64,000 nt of DNA from Brachionus rotundiformis (GCA_016802295.1 JAESIW010000210.1:620001-684000), one strand, 5' to 3'. Positions 27,486-35,960 are shown, numbered from the stretch's first letter. Numbers and translations: made by a program. The notes: generated by a model not told the origin, from the sequence alone.

Positions 27486-28382
27486 CTATAAACTCTTAAT
27501 ATCTTCTATGCCGTAACGCTTAAGCGTTTGCAGAGCATTGGTTTTAACAACATCATTCTTAAAGCCGTCGTCCTTGAACACAACGCGCATAATTTCTGGC
27601 TGCAGTTCTTCTTTTAATGCACCTATGCCATTCACCACATCCATGTTGATATCCTTATCTAGGCACACAACCAAAGCACCAAAGCCGATGGAATAAACCG
27701 TCTTTCCGGCGATAGTACGCGTTTCAATACGCACGGTAAGATCAAGGCCGTATTTCAGTAGAAGTTCGTAAAGCACATCCTCGCTAGAGCGATCTTGTTT
27801 TAGATAATCAACGGCATTGAACAGGTCTTTCTCCAGCGTATCAAAGTCTGCTTCCCAGCGTTTAATGTTAGAGCTATCAAGCTTAAAAACTTTAAAGCAC
27901 AGATCGCCTCTATAATCAGGGTTTTCTTGTTGAATTTTCTTCCCAGCACGGCGAATACGTTCTTTGGATATTTCGGCAATGTTTTTATAACCTGCACTAT
28001 ATGCCTCTGATTTTTCATCTGTTGCTTCTGGCAGTTGTACAGAGATGTATTTTCTGTTGCCCCCGTCTTCTTCATTTAATTTCATAACTGCTTGCCCTGT
28101 TGTTCCGCTACCCGCAAAAAAGTCTAATACTATAGATTTTGGGTTTGTGCTAGCTTTAATAAAATTTAATATATATTCTACTGGCTTAGCATAATCAAAC
28201 TTTAAATCTAAACTAGCAAGATCTTTATTAGAGTCATCATATTTTACATCTGTCCTAGTAATTACAGAAGACAAACCAGCAAAAGGCATATCATTTTTTT
28301 CTAATATTATTTCTTTTGCTACATACTCATTATTTTTATTTTTTTCAAAAATTATTTTATTATTATTAATCTTTTCTTGCAT
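27486..28382 (-). CDS. Type III DNA methyltransferase Mod, C-terminal part (frameshifted gene)
   Basis: 298 aa from the first ATG in this frame; the frame is open without stops back to the A7 tract at 28515-28509, where the N-terminal part goes out of phase. It carries part of the recognition region, then the SAM-binding motif I LDFFAGSGTTGQAV, placed after motif IV as in beta-class N6-adenine enzymes. A C-terminal domain that contacts Res follows. Whole gene: 29404-27486 is 1919 bp; adding one A gives 639 codons. It is followed by res after 10 bp. Confidence 0.85.
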   Translation of the reverse strand: MQEKINNNKIIFEKNKNNEYVAKEIILEKNDMPFAGLSSVITRTDVKYDDSNKDLASLDLKFDYAKPVEYILNFIKASTNPKSIVLDFFAGSGTTGQAVMKLNEEDGGNRKYISVQLPEATDEKSEAYSAGYKNIAEISKERIRRAGKKIQQENPDYRGDLCFKVFKLDSSNIKRWEADFDTLEKDLFNAVDYLKQDRSSEDVLYELLLKYGLDLTVRIETRTIAGKTVYSIGFGALVVCLDKDINMDVVNGIGALKEELQPEIMRVVFKDDGFKNDVVKTNALQTLKRYGIEDIKSL

Positions 28383-28860
28383 ACTTGAAGGAGAATTAGA
28401 GTATAAACTATTACCAACATATTTTGTTTTGTCTAAATTATCAATCTCTGCTTTAGTACACTCTTTAACTAATAAATTAGCTACATCTATATAATAACAA
28501 TAAGGAGATTTTTTTCTGTCTTAGTTGATAAATCTAGCGTTCTATATCTTTCACCATTATCGTTTGTATACTTATATTCTTTTTCTCTGTCTATTGGTCT
28601 ACCTTTCCAAGTGTAATTATCTTTATTAATATAGCCATTTTTAATATGCTTGGTATATATTGGTTTAATATTTTGCTTATTTTTAGCATATACAACTGTA
28701 TACTCATGGTCTACAGATATAATACCTACATTGGGGTTTCTACACTGCCAAACAATATTTGCTAATAAATTCTCTTCTCCAAAAATTTCATCGCACAACT
28801 TCTTTAAATTTGCTTGCTCATTATCATCAATAGAGATAAAAATAACTCCATCATCTCGCA
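28140..28860 (-). other. AT-rich target-recognition segment of mod
   Basis: Counted lines here give 20-32% G+C (12 of 60 at 28621-28680, 16 of 60 at 28201-28260). The flanking parts of the same gene give 38-55% (24 of 60 at 29041-29100, 33 of 60 at 29161-29220). The segment falls between motif IV and motif I, the recognition domain of type III Mod proteins. Confidence 0.7.
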
Positions 28861-29404
28861 ATAAATTCCTTGCAAGTTTTAAACGTGGGTACATCATATT
28901 TAGCCAGTTAGTATGGTAACGACCAGCCGAACTTGAGTTTGTTCCCATCTTTTTACCTTTGCTATCAAGTTGTCCTGTCATTTCAAGATAGTTTTTTACG
29001 CCGTCTTTAAAATCATCCTCATAAACAAAGTCATTCCCTGTGTTATACGGCGGATCAATGTAAATCATCTTTACTTGGCGATGATACGACTTCTGCAACA
29101 ACTTTAAAACCTCAAGGTTATCACCTTCAATAAACAGATTTTGCGTGCTGTCCCAATTAACACTTTCTTCTTTGCATGGGCGTAGCGTTCCCGTGCTTGG
29201 CGTTTGTGCTAAACGGCCAGCTTTGCGTTTACCATGCCATGTAAAGTTATAGTGATCTTCATCTTCCACCACATAATTGCCCAGTAATTCCTGCAACTGG
29301 TTAAACTTGATTTTCCCTTCCGAAAATACTTCGGGGAACAGCTCTTTAAGTTGTTCAATATTTTGTTCCACAATATCTTTTCTTTTTCCGTCTAACTTTT
29401 CCAT
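28487..29404 (-). CDS. Type III DNA methyltransferase Mod, N-terminal part (frameshifted gene)
   Basis: Holds the catalytic motif IV DPPYNTGND (residues about 117-125) and the start of the target recognition region. It runs out of frame at a run of seven A (minus strand, 28515-28509) and ends in KNLLIVII. The start is placed at ATG 29404, preceded by AAAGGAGCAACC; an ATG at 29422 overlaps the DUF4391 stop but has no such site. At the shift the frame reads GAA AAA AAT, so A AAA AAT is available as a -1 slippery heptamer. The state could be phase-off, slippage-rescued or decayed. Confidence 0.85.
   Translation of the reverse strand: MEKLDGKRKDIVEQNIEQLKELFPEVFSEGKIKFNQLQELLGNYVVEDEDHYNFTWHGKRKAGRLAQTPSTGTLRPCKEESVNWDSTQNLFIEGDNLEVLKLLQKSYHRQVKMIYIDPPYNTGNDFVYEDDFKDGVKNYLEMTGQLDSKGKKMGTNSSSAGRYHTNWLNMMYPRLKLARNLLRDDGVIFISIDDNEQANLKKLCDEIFGEENLLANIVWQCRNPNVGIISVDHEYTVVYAKNKQNIKPIYTKHIKNGYINKDNYTWKGRPIDREKEYKYTNDNGERYRTLDLSTKTEKNLLIVII
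28509..28515 (-). repeat. A7 homopolymer at the mod frameshift
   Basis: Seven T on the plus strand (A7 in the mRNA). Eight A would join the two parts of mod in one frame. Confidence 0.9.
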
Positions 29405-29421
29405 GGTTGCTCCTTTATTCA

Positions 29422-30174
29422 TTATAAATCCTGTTCCAGTTGTTTAATGGCCTTTTGCCGTTCTTTGACTGAAATATTCAATTCCAGCTTTTTATTGAAT
29501 TGCGTTTCCGTCTTAATAGCAGAACGTAATTCTGTAATTTCTCTTTCTAACTCCGTGATTTTTATTAAACTCTCACGGCGATTCTTTGTTTTTTCCGCTG
29601 ATACAATCTGGTAACTACCGCTTCGTGTGGCAGAATTTAGTGCAATTACACGGTTTTTAATATCTGTATAGAATGCGTAAAAATTTACAAAAGACAAGTT
29701 TTTTAGTACCATATCCTGCATAAACTTTTGTTGTGCTTCGTTTGGTTTATATGGGTTAAACCATTCTGTCATCCAGGAATCTTCCACCACCCATTTGGAT
29801 TTGTCTGCTTGGTTGATCCGCTTGTCAGCTACGCTAATGGCAATAGTATCCGCAAAGCTAAAAACCAATACAATAGGATATGGAATGGCTTTATTTACAA
29901 AGTTTGCAATGCGATTGGTACGATTGGCACTAGTAATATCAATTTGTATAACCGCTATTTCGTCATACTCACGCACCTCATCACGATAAGCAGAGATATT
30001 CAACGTTGCAGGTTTAAGCGTATAAACCCAGCGGATCTTATTAATATCATCTTTAAGGGCTTTTTTATCCGTGATATCGAGATCGGCATGCTCCTGAAAC
30101 AGCTTTTTGAATAGAGGCTTATTCAGCAGGCACTTTTCAGGGATAGCAATATGGTTATAGAAGGTTTGTATCAT
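29422..30174 (-). CDS. DUF4391 protein
   Basis: 250-aa protein of the DUF4391 family, which recurs beside type III-like Mod/Res and SNF2 helicase genes. It starts MIQTFYNHIAIPEKCLLNKPLFKK and has a beta-rich middle (IAVIQIDI, PIVLVFSF). A predicted coiled coil ends the chain (about residues 200-250: ITELEREITELRSAIKTE). Function is unknown. Its ATG overlaps the helicase stop (ATGA type), and its stop codon adjoins mod, so it belongs to the same translationally coupled operon. Confidence 0.85.
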   Translation of the reverse strand: MIQTFYNHIAIPEKCLLNKPLFKKLFQEHADLDITDKKALKDDINKIRWVYTLKPATLNISAYRDEVREYDEIAVIQIDITSANRTNRIANFVNKAIPYPIVLVFSFADTIAISVADKRINQADKSKWVVEDSWMTEWFNPYKPNEAQQKFMQDMVLKNLSFVNFYAFYTDIKNRVIALNSATRSGSYQIVSAEKTKNRRESLIKITELEREITELRSAIKTETQFNKKLELNISVKERQKAIKQLEQDL

Positions 30175-33071
30175 TCTTCAACCTCCCGAATAATTAAATA
30201 GCTAATGACCTCAAAATCTTCGAGACCAGAGAATTGAACTTGCGCCAGCGATGTTCCGCCTCGGCTAAATAGACTTTCAATACCTTTTTCTTCTGTTTTA
30301 CCAATAACGGATTGAATGGCTGTTTCTAGCATGAACTGATATGCCCCCATGTCTTTGCCGTTCTTGGTGGCATCATTTAGGCTGGCAAGGGCGGATTCAT
30401 CTATAGTTTTATTCATTGAGCAAAGCTTCTTGAAGATATCGAGGCTCTTTTTACTCTGCAGATGGTTATATATAATATTGCCCCCCTCAGCTACATACAC
30501 CATGTAATAAGGAGAAAGTGCGTAATTGGGATCAAACTCAACCTTTCCGTGGATATCTTTCAAACAAAAGATGGTGCCTGACACAATTTCATCCACGCCT
30601 TTGCTTACAACAGCATAAAAACCTGAAGGAGATTGTTCGAGTTGTTCCATATTGTCTTTCATAAAGCCTGATAAATCCATACGAAAATCATTAAGTGTCA
30701 TATCAGTTATCGATACACTGCCATCCATATCTTCAAGATCCACAACAGATTCTTGAAGTTGTTTCATCTGGCGACGACGATATTCTAAATCGTTCATTTG
30801 TTTTTTCTCATCATAATTGATAACATTTTCCTCACCGGTGGCAGATATATCAAGTAATACCATACGACCACTCACACGAGCCTCAAGATTGATATATTCG
30901 TCCAGCTCCATATTCGGCCAGAAATTGGCAAGCTGGATAGCCTGATTGAGAGATCCTAAACGATCAACACGACCAAAGCGTTGGATAATACGAACCGGAT
31001 TCCAGTGAATATCATAGTTAATAAGCATATCGCAATCTTGCAGATTTTGACCCTCCGAAATACAATCGGTTGCAATGAGAATATCAATCTCCGTAGTGGC
31101 ATCAGGGCTAATTTTATCACGCTCTTTTGATATTGGTGAAAAATGCGTGAGGATATTGTTCAGGTCTTTGTTTAGCCCTTTAATCGTACATTGATTCGTT
31201 CCACTTCCTGTAACCAAAGACGAATGCAAGCCGAGTTCTGATAAAGCCCAATTTGCAATGTTCTCATAAATATATTCAGCTGTATCCGAAAAAGCAGTGA
31301 ATATAACAGCTTTTCTGTTACCAATATTAATTGGATTATTAATTTTATTCGTCAAAACCTCTTTAAGTTTAAGAAGTTTTGCATCCTCTGTTGCGGTTAC
31401 TTTTAGTGTATCTGTTTGAAGCTTGGCAAGAAGTTCAAGATCATCTTCTAAATCTTGCTTCCAACGCATCAAATCCATATCCTGAATAAGAATTTTAGTT
31501 TTGTTACCTATTAGGTATTCTTCAAGCATTGGATCATCTATTTGAATATCTTCAATACTCAATTCTTCAAATTCTGAGTTTTCATGTCGATCAATCTGCT
31601 CAAGAATAGTTTGAATTTTATTATGTACTTTACCAACCGTTTGACCAAATGAATTGATAGAGCTTTCCATACGTTTTAACAGATTAATTCTCATCAAGTG
31701 AATCAAGTTGCGTTCACGGTCAACTTGACGGAAGACAGACGCACCACCCTTGACCTCTTGGTCGTATTTACGGCTATATTCTTCCTTTTTATCCATGCGA
31801 ACATATTCGAGGGGGGCATAAGCAGCTAGATTTAATTTTTTAATCGACATATTTACATCTTTAAGTGCTGGAAATTGTCCACTGATATCAATATCAGCTT
31901 TTATGTTCATTGGCTTTAAACGATCAGGAAATTTGCCAATTTCATTAATATCGTAATATTTTTCAATATGTTTTCTGGAGCGCGCAATCGTTAATAAATC
32001 AAGCAACTTAAAATAATCAAAGTTCATACTTTCCAGTAAAACTTCAGCTTTGCGTTTATCTTCTGGCAATTTGAGCCACTGATTGAATTTCGTCTGAGCA
32101 TTCTTTAGTGTGTTTTCAATGCTGTTAATACCAAAATCAGAATATGCAGTATCTCGTCCTTCTGTGATGAAGGCAACCTGGTTCTTTAAATCATTCATTC
32201 TACTGTTTACAGGGGTGGCAGAAAGCATAAGGACTTTGGTTTTAACTCCAGAACATATCACCTGATTCATTAGCTTTTGATATCGGTTAGTTCCATCAGC
32301 CTTAGTGCCACTGTTACGAAAATTGTGGGATTCGTCAATAACCAGAAGGTCATAATTACCCCAGTTCAGTGTTTCCAGATTTATCTCACCTGATTTTCCT
32401 CTTGGGCGTGATAAATCCGTGTGATTTAAAACATCATAGTTAAATCGGTCTGCTGATAAAAGATTACGCTTGTCGTTAATAGTATAAACTGTCCAATTTT
32501 CACGAAGCTTTTTAGGGCAAAGAACAAGAACACGGTCATTGCGAAGCTCATAATATTTAATTACAGCTAAGGCTTCAAAGGTTTTACCTAAACCAACGCT
32601 ATCCGCAATAATGCATCCATTATACTTTTCCAGCTTATCAATCGCCCCCAGCACCCCATCACGTTGAAATTTATAGAGTTTATTCCAGACGAGCGTTTCT
32701 TTAAATCCAGTCTTAGAACGAATAATACTCTCTTCATTAATGTCCTCTAAATAGTCCTTAAATATGTTATAAAGCGTGATGAAGTAAACCAAATTTGCAG
32801 GCTTATCCTCTGCTAGGTAGTTAAGGCGGGTCATGAGTTCATTCTTGATATCCTGAGTGGCCCTAATGTCATTCCAAATAGTATCAAACCATTGGAGTAC
32901 TTGTTTTGTTGTATCAATATCGGAAGTACCCATATTAATCTCAAAGGTATCTGATTTGATCTCTCCTAGACCTGTAGCAGTAAAATGTGATCCACCTTGC
33001 ACAGCAAAAGACTTATCCTTGTTTTTAATATGGAACATGTTTTGCGGTGGAAATGCCATTTTTCCATTCAT
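30171..33071 (-). CDS. SNF2-family helicase with PLD-like N-terminus, main part (frameshifted gene)
   Basis: 966 aa from the first ATG. The start region has FHIKNKDKSF...GGSHFTATGLG, the HxK(x)nGSxxFT pattern of PLD-type nucleases. SNF2 motifs follow: I ADSVGLGKTFEA, II VIDESHNFRNSG, III LSATPVNS, V ATDCISEGQNLQ, and VI QRFGRVDRLGS. The frame is open upstream of the ATG to an A6 tract at 33094-33089, where the 5' part (33367-33083) is one base out of phase. With one extra A the gene would have 1065 codons. PLD-SNF2 proteins of this type are thought to act with the neighbouring Mod/Res/DUF4391. Confidence 0.85.
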   Translation of the reverse strand: MNGKMAFPPQNMFHIKNKDKSFAVQGGSHFTATGLGEIKSDTFEINMGTSDIDTTKQVLQWFDTIWNDIRATQDIKNELMTRLNYLAEDKPANLVYFITLYNIFKDYLEDINEESIIRSKTGFKETLVWNKLYKFQRDGVLGAIDKLEKYNGCIIADSVGLGKTFEALAVIKYYELRNDRVLVLCPKKLRENWTVYTINDKRNLLSADRFNYDVLNHTDLSRPRGKSGEINLETLNWGNYDLLVIDESHNFRNSGTKADGTNRYQKLMNQVICSGVKTKVLMLSATPVNSRMNDLKNQVAFITEGRDTAYSDFGINSIENTLKNAQTKFNQWLKLPEDKRKAEVLLESMNFDYFKLLDLLTIARSRKHIEKYYDINEIGKFPDRLKPMNIKADIDISGQFPALKDVNMSIKKLNLAAYAPLEYVRMDKKEEYSRKYDQEVKGGASVFRQVDRERNLIHLMRINLLKRMESSINSFGQTVGKVHNKIQTILEQIDRHENSEFEELSIEDIQIDDPMLEEYLIGNKTKILIQDMDLMRWKQDLEDDLELLAKLQTDTLKVTATEDAKLLKLKEVLTNKINNPINIGNRKAVIFTAFSDTAEYIYENIANWALSELGLHSSLVTGSGTNQCTIKGLNKDLNNILTHFSPISKERDKISPDATTEIDILIATDCISEGQNLQDCDMLINYDIHWNPVRIIQRFGRVDRLGSLNQAIQLANFWPNMELDEYINLEARVSGRMVLLDISATGEENVINYDEKKQMNDLEYRRRQMKQLQESVVDLEDMDGSVSITDMTLNDFRMDLSGFMKDNMEQLEQSPSGFYAVVSKGVDEIVSGTIFCLKDIHGKVEFDPNYALSPYYMVYVAEGGNIIYNHLQSKKSLDIFKKLCSMNKTIDESALASLNDATKNGKDMGAYQFMLETAIQSVIGKTEEKGIESLFSRGGTSLAQVQFSGLEDFEVISYLIIREVEE

Positions 33072-33082
33072 GGCACGGGCTA

Positions 33083-33367
33083 TTACATTTTTTCTAAGCC
33101 AAGTTGCACACTCTTTGCAACACGGCTTTGATCTAATTTGTTTTTTAGCAGTGTTTCTTGTGGTGTGCCTGCAAGCGTATTTAAAGATTCATCATCCCAA
33201 CGAGAAAGCATTAAACGAAATTCATCAAGGTTTGACAGCTCTTTTTTTAATGCAGAGAAACCATATATCGAAAAAAGACCTGAAAGAACTGCAAGCTTAG
33301 AATTGGGCTGAATCGCCTTTTGAAGCTCGGATATAACTTTTCCATGTCCTTTATTATCTAATAGCAT
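33083..33367 (-). CDS. PLD/SNF2 helicase, 5' part (frameshifted gene)
   Basis: 94 codons with a GAGGAA site before ATG 33367; the probable true start of the helicase gene. The residues LAVLSGLFSIYGFSALKKEL resemble the first strands of the PLD domain in this helicase group. It ends GLEKM at an A6 tract; seven A would lead into KNVIARAMNGKMAF and the main part. It heads the island operon. Confidence 0.7.
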   Translation of the reverse strand: MLLDNKGHGKVISELQKAIQPNSKLAVLSGLFSIYGFSALKKELSNLDEFRLMLSRWDDESLNTLAGTPQETLLKNKLDQSRVAKSVQLGLEKM

Positions 33368-33552
33368 CTTTCCTCGATTTTATATAGTGCTTTTTTCATA
33401 TAAATAAGAACATAAAAGAAAAACTTAGAAATTGCAAGTAAAAACCGTTTTATAAAAGACACTATCGGACGTTAATTTTATCTTTTTGCTGGACATTTGG
33501 CCTCGATTGTCTTAAAAATAAAGAAAACAGCTCATTTTATAGAGAACAGGTT

Positions 33553-33850
33553 ATGCACTTTGAACAAGCAGAAAATCTTTTGAAACTTGCGATCTGGATG
33601 CAATCCACTGCCGAGGGTGTTTCGACAACAGATGTTGCGCAAGAGTTTAACGTTAGTCGCCGTACGGCTGAGCGTATGCGTGATGTGATCGGTCTGCCTT
33701 GTCCCCCAGGTGATTGAAATCAAGGAAGGGCGGAATAAACGTTGGCGTATTCCATCGGGTAAATTCTCCTAACTTACAAGATTTGATGCGGATGAGTTGG
33801 CGGAGCTACAGGCTGCCATTACGCGATTGCGTGCCATTTCAAAACCTTGA
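33553..33850 (+). pseudogene. WYL-type HTH regulator remnant
   Basis: Plus-strand remnant of an alphaproteobacterial HTH/WYL regulator. The first 54 codons read MHFEQAENLLKLAIWMQ, then EFNVSRRTAERMRDVI, a clear HTH, and stop at 33715-33717. The next frame continues with EGRNKRWRIPSGKFS, a TAA, and RFDADELAELQAA, family-typical, ending at 33850. So there is one frameshift, one stop and loss of the WYL domain. G+C is above that of the host. It is antisense to the end of the neighbouring HTH gene. Confidence 0.75.
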
Positions 33851-34059
33851 TTATAAATAATCACTGAACCTGACTTTCCACATAGCTTAACCAATACTTT
33901 GGCAAAAGCCTCCACGTCTTCGGGTCTATATCTAACGCGTCCTCCGATTTTAAGATAGTTCGGCTCTTGGTTAAGCCATCTCCAGCGTTGCAATGTTCTA
34001 TGAGATATGCCCCATTTTTTTACTAGTTCGTGTTCACTCAAATATATTTGTTTTTGCAT
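33769..34059 (-). CDS. Excisionase-like helix-turn-helix protein
   Basis: 96-aa protein whose first 60 residues form an AlpA/MerR-like HTH: YLSEHELVKKWGISHRTLQRW and YLKIGGRVRYRPEDVEAF. Such proteins act as excisionases or regulators in integrated elements, which fits its place near the right attachment repeat. The last 30 residues or so are read antisense to the WYL remnant and look unlike the family, so the original C-terminus was probably replaced by the deletion that created this junction. Confidence 0.7.
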   Translation of the reverse strand: MQKQIYLSEHELVKKWGISHRTLQRWRWLNQEPNYLKIGGRVRYRPEDVEAFAKVLVKLCGKSGSVIIYNQGFEMARNRVMAACSSANSSASNLVS

Positions 34060-34366
34060 GGTAAAATCCTGTAGTTTAGGTTAATGTAGGTTACGATTCA
34101 ATGAATGCTTGCTTTGCTTGTGATATCAAGTTTTATGTTCATAAAAGTTTGCATTAAAGGACAAGTGGGTGTTCATTTGTATTGGTTCGAACTCTAAGGG
34201 GGAGATGAAAGGTAAGACTTTCAAAAACACTACAAACAAGAGATTTTTGGTATATTTATACGACGATTTTCTCGGAAGAGACATACACGGTTTTTCGCTA
34301 GGTTTGTAGGATTTTATAGGAAAAACAGATCCTAAAAATAAGCGATTTTAGAGAAGGGTTGTTAAC
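34060..34366. other. Gene-free right end of the island
   Basis: About 300 bp between the HTH gene and the right att repeat, where an integrase might be expected. No frame with integrase motifs is seen on either strand. The only modest frame, about 34293-34115 on the minus strand (starting MSLPRKSSYKY), is unrecognised. Confidence 0.4.
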
Positions 34367-34397
34367 GGGATTTGAATCCCCCTTTCTTCGCCATTTT
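34367..34397 (+). repeat. attR: right direct repeat, partial tRNA-Ser copy
   Basis: Near-identical to 23826-23856, with mismatches at 34370, 34373 and 34388. It lacks the 5' part of a tRNA, so it is an attachment-site remnant and not a functional gene. Confidence 0.85.
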
Positions 34398-34471
34398 TTT
34401 AATAATTTGCCTGCAGGTTAAAGCTTTTTTTAGCAAATTAATATCTAAAATAGTGTAAAACAACCCTACTA

Positions 34472-34861
34472 CTATTTATTTTTAGCCAACACAACGCTAC
34501 TTACAAATAGCATTAACCACGCCAATAGCAACGTTGCACCGCCTATTGGGGCTATTATTGCATCTTGCGTTGGGGTTTGCCTTAGCCATACAGATACATA
34601 AATACTAAAACTAAACATTACTGTGCCTAAAACAAATAAATAGCCACTAATATTTAACAATTTACTGCTGGCTAATTTGCTACAACTTATTATAGCCAAC
34701 CCTATTGCCACTATTAACAACGCATATAGCTGATTATACTTTATTGCTGTAGTTAACGCTGTTAGTTGTTTAGCGTTTAAATATGGGTTTAGGTTATGCC
34801 TAGCGTAGGCACCTATTGCTACACTTATAAAGCCTAATGCAGAACCAAACATAAATAACAT
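34472..34861 (-). CDS. DUF423 (TMEM256/YgdD) membrane protein
   Basis: 129-aa membrane protein with four hydrophobic segments. Family features are the N-terminal FGSALGFISVAIGAYARH and the C-terminal PIGGATLLLAWL. Start chosen at 34861: the upstream in-frame ATG at 34888 would place the AAGGAG ribosome site inside the coding sequence. Function is unknown across the family. Confidence 0.85.
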   Translation of the reverse strand: MLFMFGSALGFISVAIGAYARHNLNPYLNAKQLTALTTAIKYNQLYALLIVAIGLAIISCSKLASSKLLNISGYLFVLGTVMFSFSIYVSVWLRQTPTQDAIIAPIGGATLLLAWLMLFVSSVVLAKNK

Positions 34862-34896
34862 TTTCTTCTCCTTTTTTTTATTTAACATTAATTAAC

Positions 34897-35277
34897 TTAC
34901 AAATTGTTGCTTTGTGCCACTTGGCAGTGTTGCAACTTGGCAAACCTAATTGCCGCAAATTTTTTGTATGTATACTTTGCTACACTATACACCAAAGGCA
35001 ACTTAACTAACCTAGCTAAAATACGCCATTTTAAGCCTAAATTTTGCCAAATTATAGCAAAAGCGTCTACCCCTGTATAAATAGTGCCGTTAGCATTTAC
35101 CACGTGCAAGCTTTTTAGCACAGTGGTTAATTTTAAGTTATACGGCTGTAAAGCATTTTTATTGCTGTTATCCATTATATTTACCCAGTTAAATATATTA
35201 GGTTTAGCTATTTTTATATAATGATTAATCTCTTTATTGCATAAGCCACAAGCACCATCGTACAATACTGTTATCAT
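34897..35277 (-). CDS. DUF393 thiol-disulfide oxidoreductase-like protein
   Basis: 126-aa YuxK/DCC-type protein starting MITVLYDGACGLCNKEI, with the DxxC-x2-C signature that names the family. A thioredoxin-like redox role is usually predicted but not proven. The start at 35277 follows the family; an in-frame ATG at 35319 would overlap the LysE gene. It has about 36 bp to the next gene on the same strand. Confidence 0.85.
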   Translation of the reverse strand: MITVLYDGACGLCNKEINHYIKIAKPNIFNWVNIMDNSNKNALQPYNLKLTTVLKSLHVVNANGTIYTGVDAFAIIWQNLGLKWRILARLVKLPLVYSVAKYTYKKFAAIRFAKLQHCQVAQSNNL

Positions 35278-35306
35278 TTTAATTTTCCGGTTATTAATGT
35301 GTATTA

Positions 35307-35930
35307 TTATTTGTGCCACAACGCTAATTTTACGCCAAAGGCTATTAGCACTACGCCTAAGGTGTTATCTATATATTTATTAAATTTTAAAAAGAAATTT
35401 TTAACATATTTATTAACAAAACAAACTGCCACAAAACTAAACCAACCTGCAGATACTGTAAACATCCATATGGCGTATAGTAATTTTGTACTTAGGGCGG
35501 TATCTTGCTTAACTACTAGTGCAAAAATACTTATTATAAAAAATGTAGCTTTAGGGTTTAACAAATTAGTAACAAACCCTAGGCGTATATTACTAAAAAC
35601 ACTATTATATTGCACATTAGTGGTATTAATTTGCTTGGCTAAATTACTACCATTAGAACGCACCGCTTTAACCCCTAAATAAATTAAATAAAAAGCTCCG
35701 CAATATTTTATGGCGTTAAACAACATTACAGAATTAGCTATAATTACAGATAACCCCAAAATACAATACCCAACATGCACCATTAACCCTATAGATATAC
35801 CTATTGCCGTAGCTATTGCTTGTTTGTAATTATGCAACAAACTTTGCCTTACGGTTATTATAAAATCTGGCCCTGGGCTAACCAACCCTAAAAAAAATAC
35901 TATGGTTAGGCTTATAAATTCTTGTGTCAT
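35307..35930 (-). CDS. LysE/RhtB-family translocator
   Basis: 207-aa inner-membrane exporter with six hydrophobic segments. It has the family N-terminus LVSPGPDFIITVRQSL (residues about 17-32) and GIAIGLMVHVGYCILG. Family members export amino acids or homoserine lactones; the substrate is not predictable here. Confidence 0.9.
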   Translation of the reverse strand: MTQEFISLTIVFFLGLVSPGPDFIITVRQSLLHNYKQAIATAIGISIGLMVHVGYCILGLSVIIANSVMLFNAIKYCGAFYLIYLGVKAVRSNGSNLAKQINTTNVQYNSVFSNIRLGFVTNLLNPKATFFIISIFALVVKQDTALSTKLLYAIWMFTVSAGWFSFVAVCFVNKYVKNFFLKFNKYIDNTLGVVLIAFGVKLALWHK

Positions 35931-35960
35931 TTTAATTAATATCCTAAAATTTTAATTATG

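Larger units (their letters stand above)
23853..34397. mobile_element. Integrated genomic island at tRNA-Ser carrying a restriction/defence operon
   Basis: About 10.5 kb bounded by the intact tRNA-Ser end and a partial copy of it. Sample lines inside read 40-55% G+C (for example 26761-26820 is 29 of 60) against about 25-35% outside. The cargo is a five-gene minus-strand operon plus an excisionase-like HTH gene and a WYL regulator remnant. No integrase gene is visible, so the element looks immobile. Several genes carry frameshifts or stops. Confidence 0.85.

Noticed and set aside
28509..28515. Treating mod as definitely dead
   Set aside because: The shift lies in a homopolymer with a possible slippery site, and sequencing error, phase variation and slippage remain open, so it is left as a two-part CDS.
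34367..34397. Second tRNA-Ser gene
   Set aside because: Only the T arm and acceptor 3' side are present; there is no D or anticodon arm upstream, so it is an attachment-site copy.
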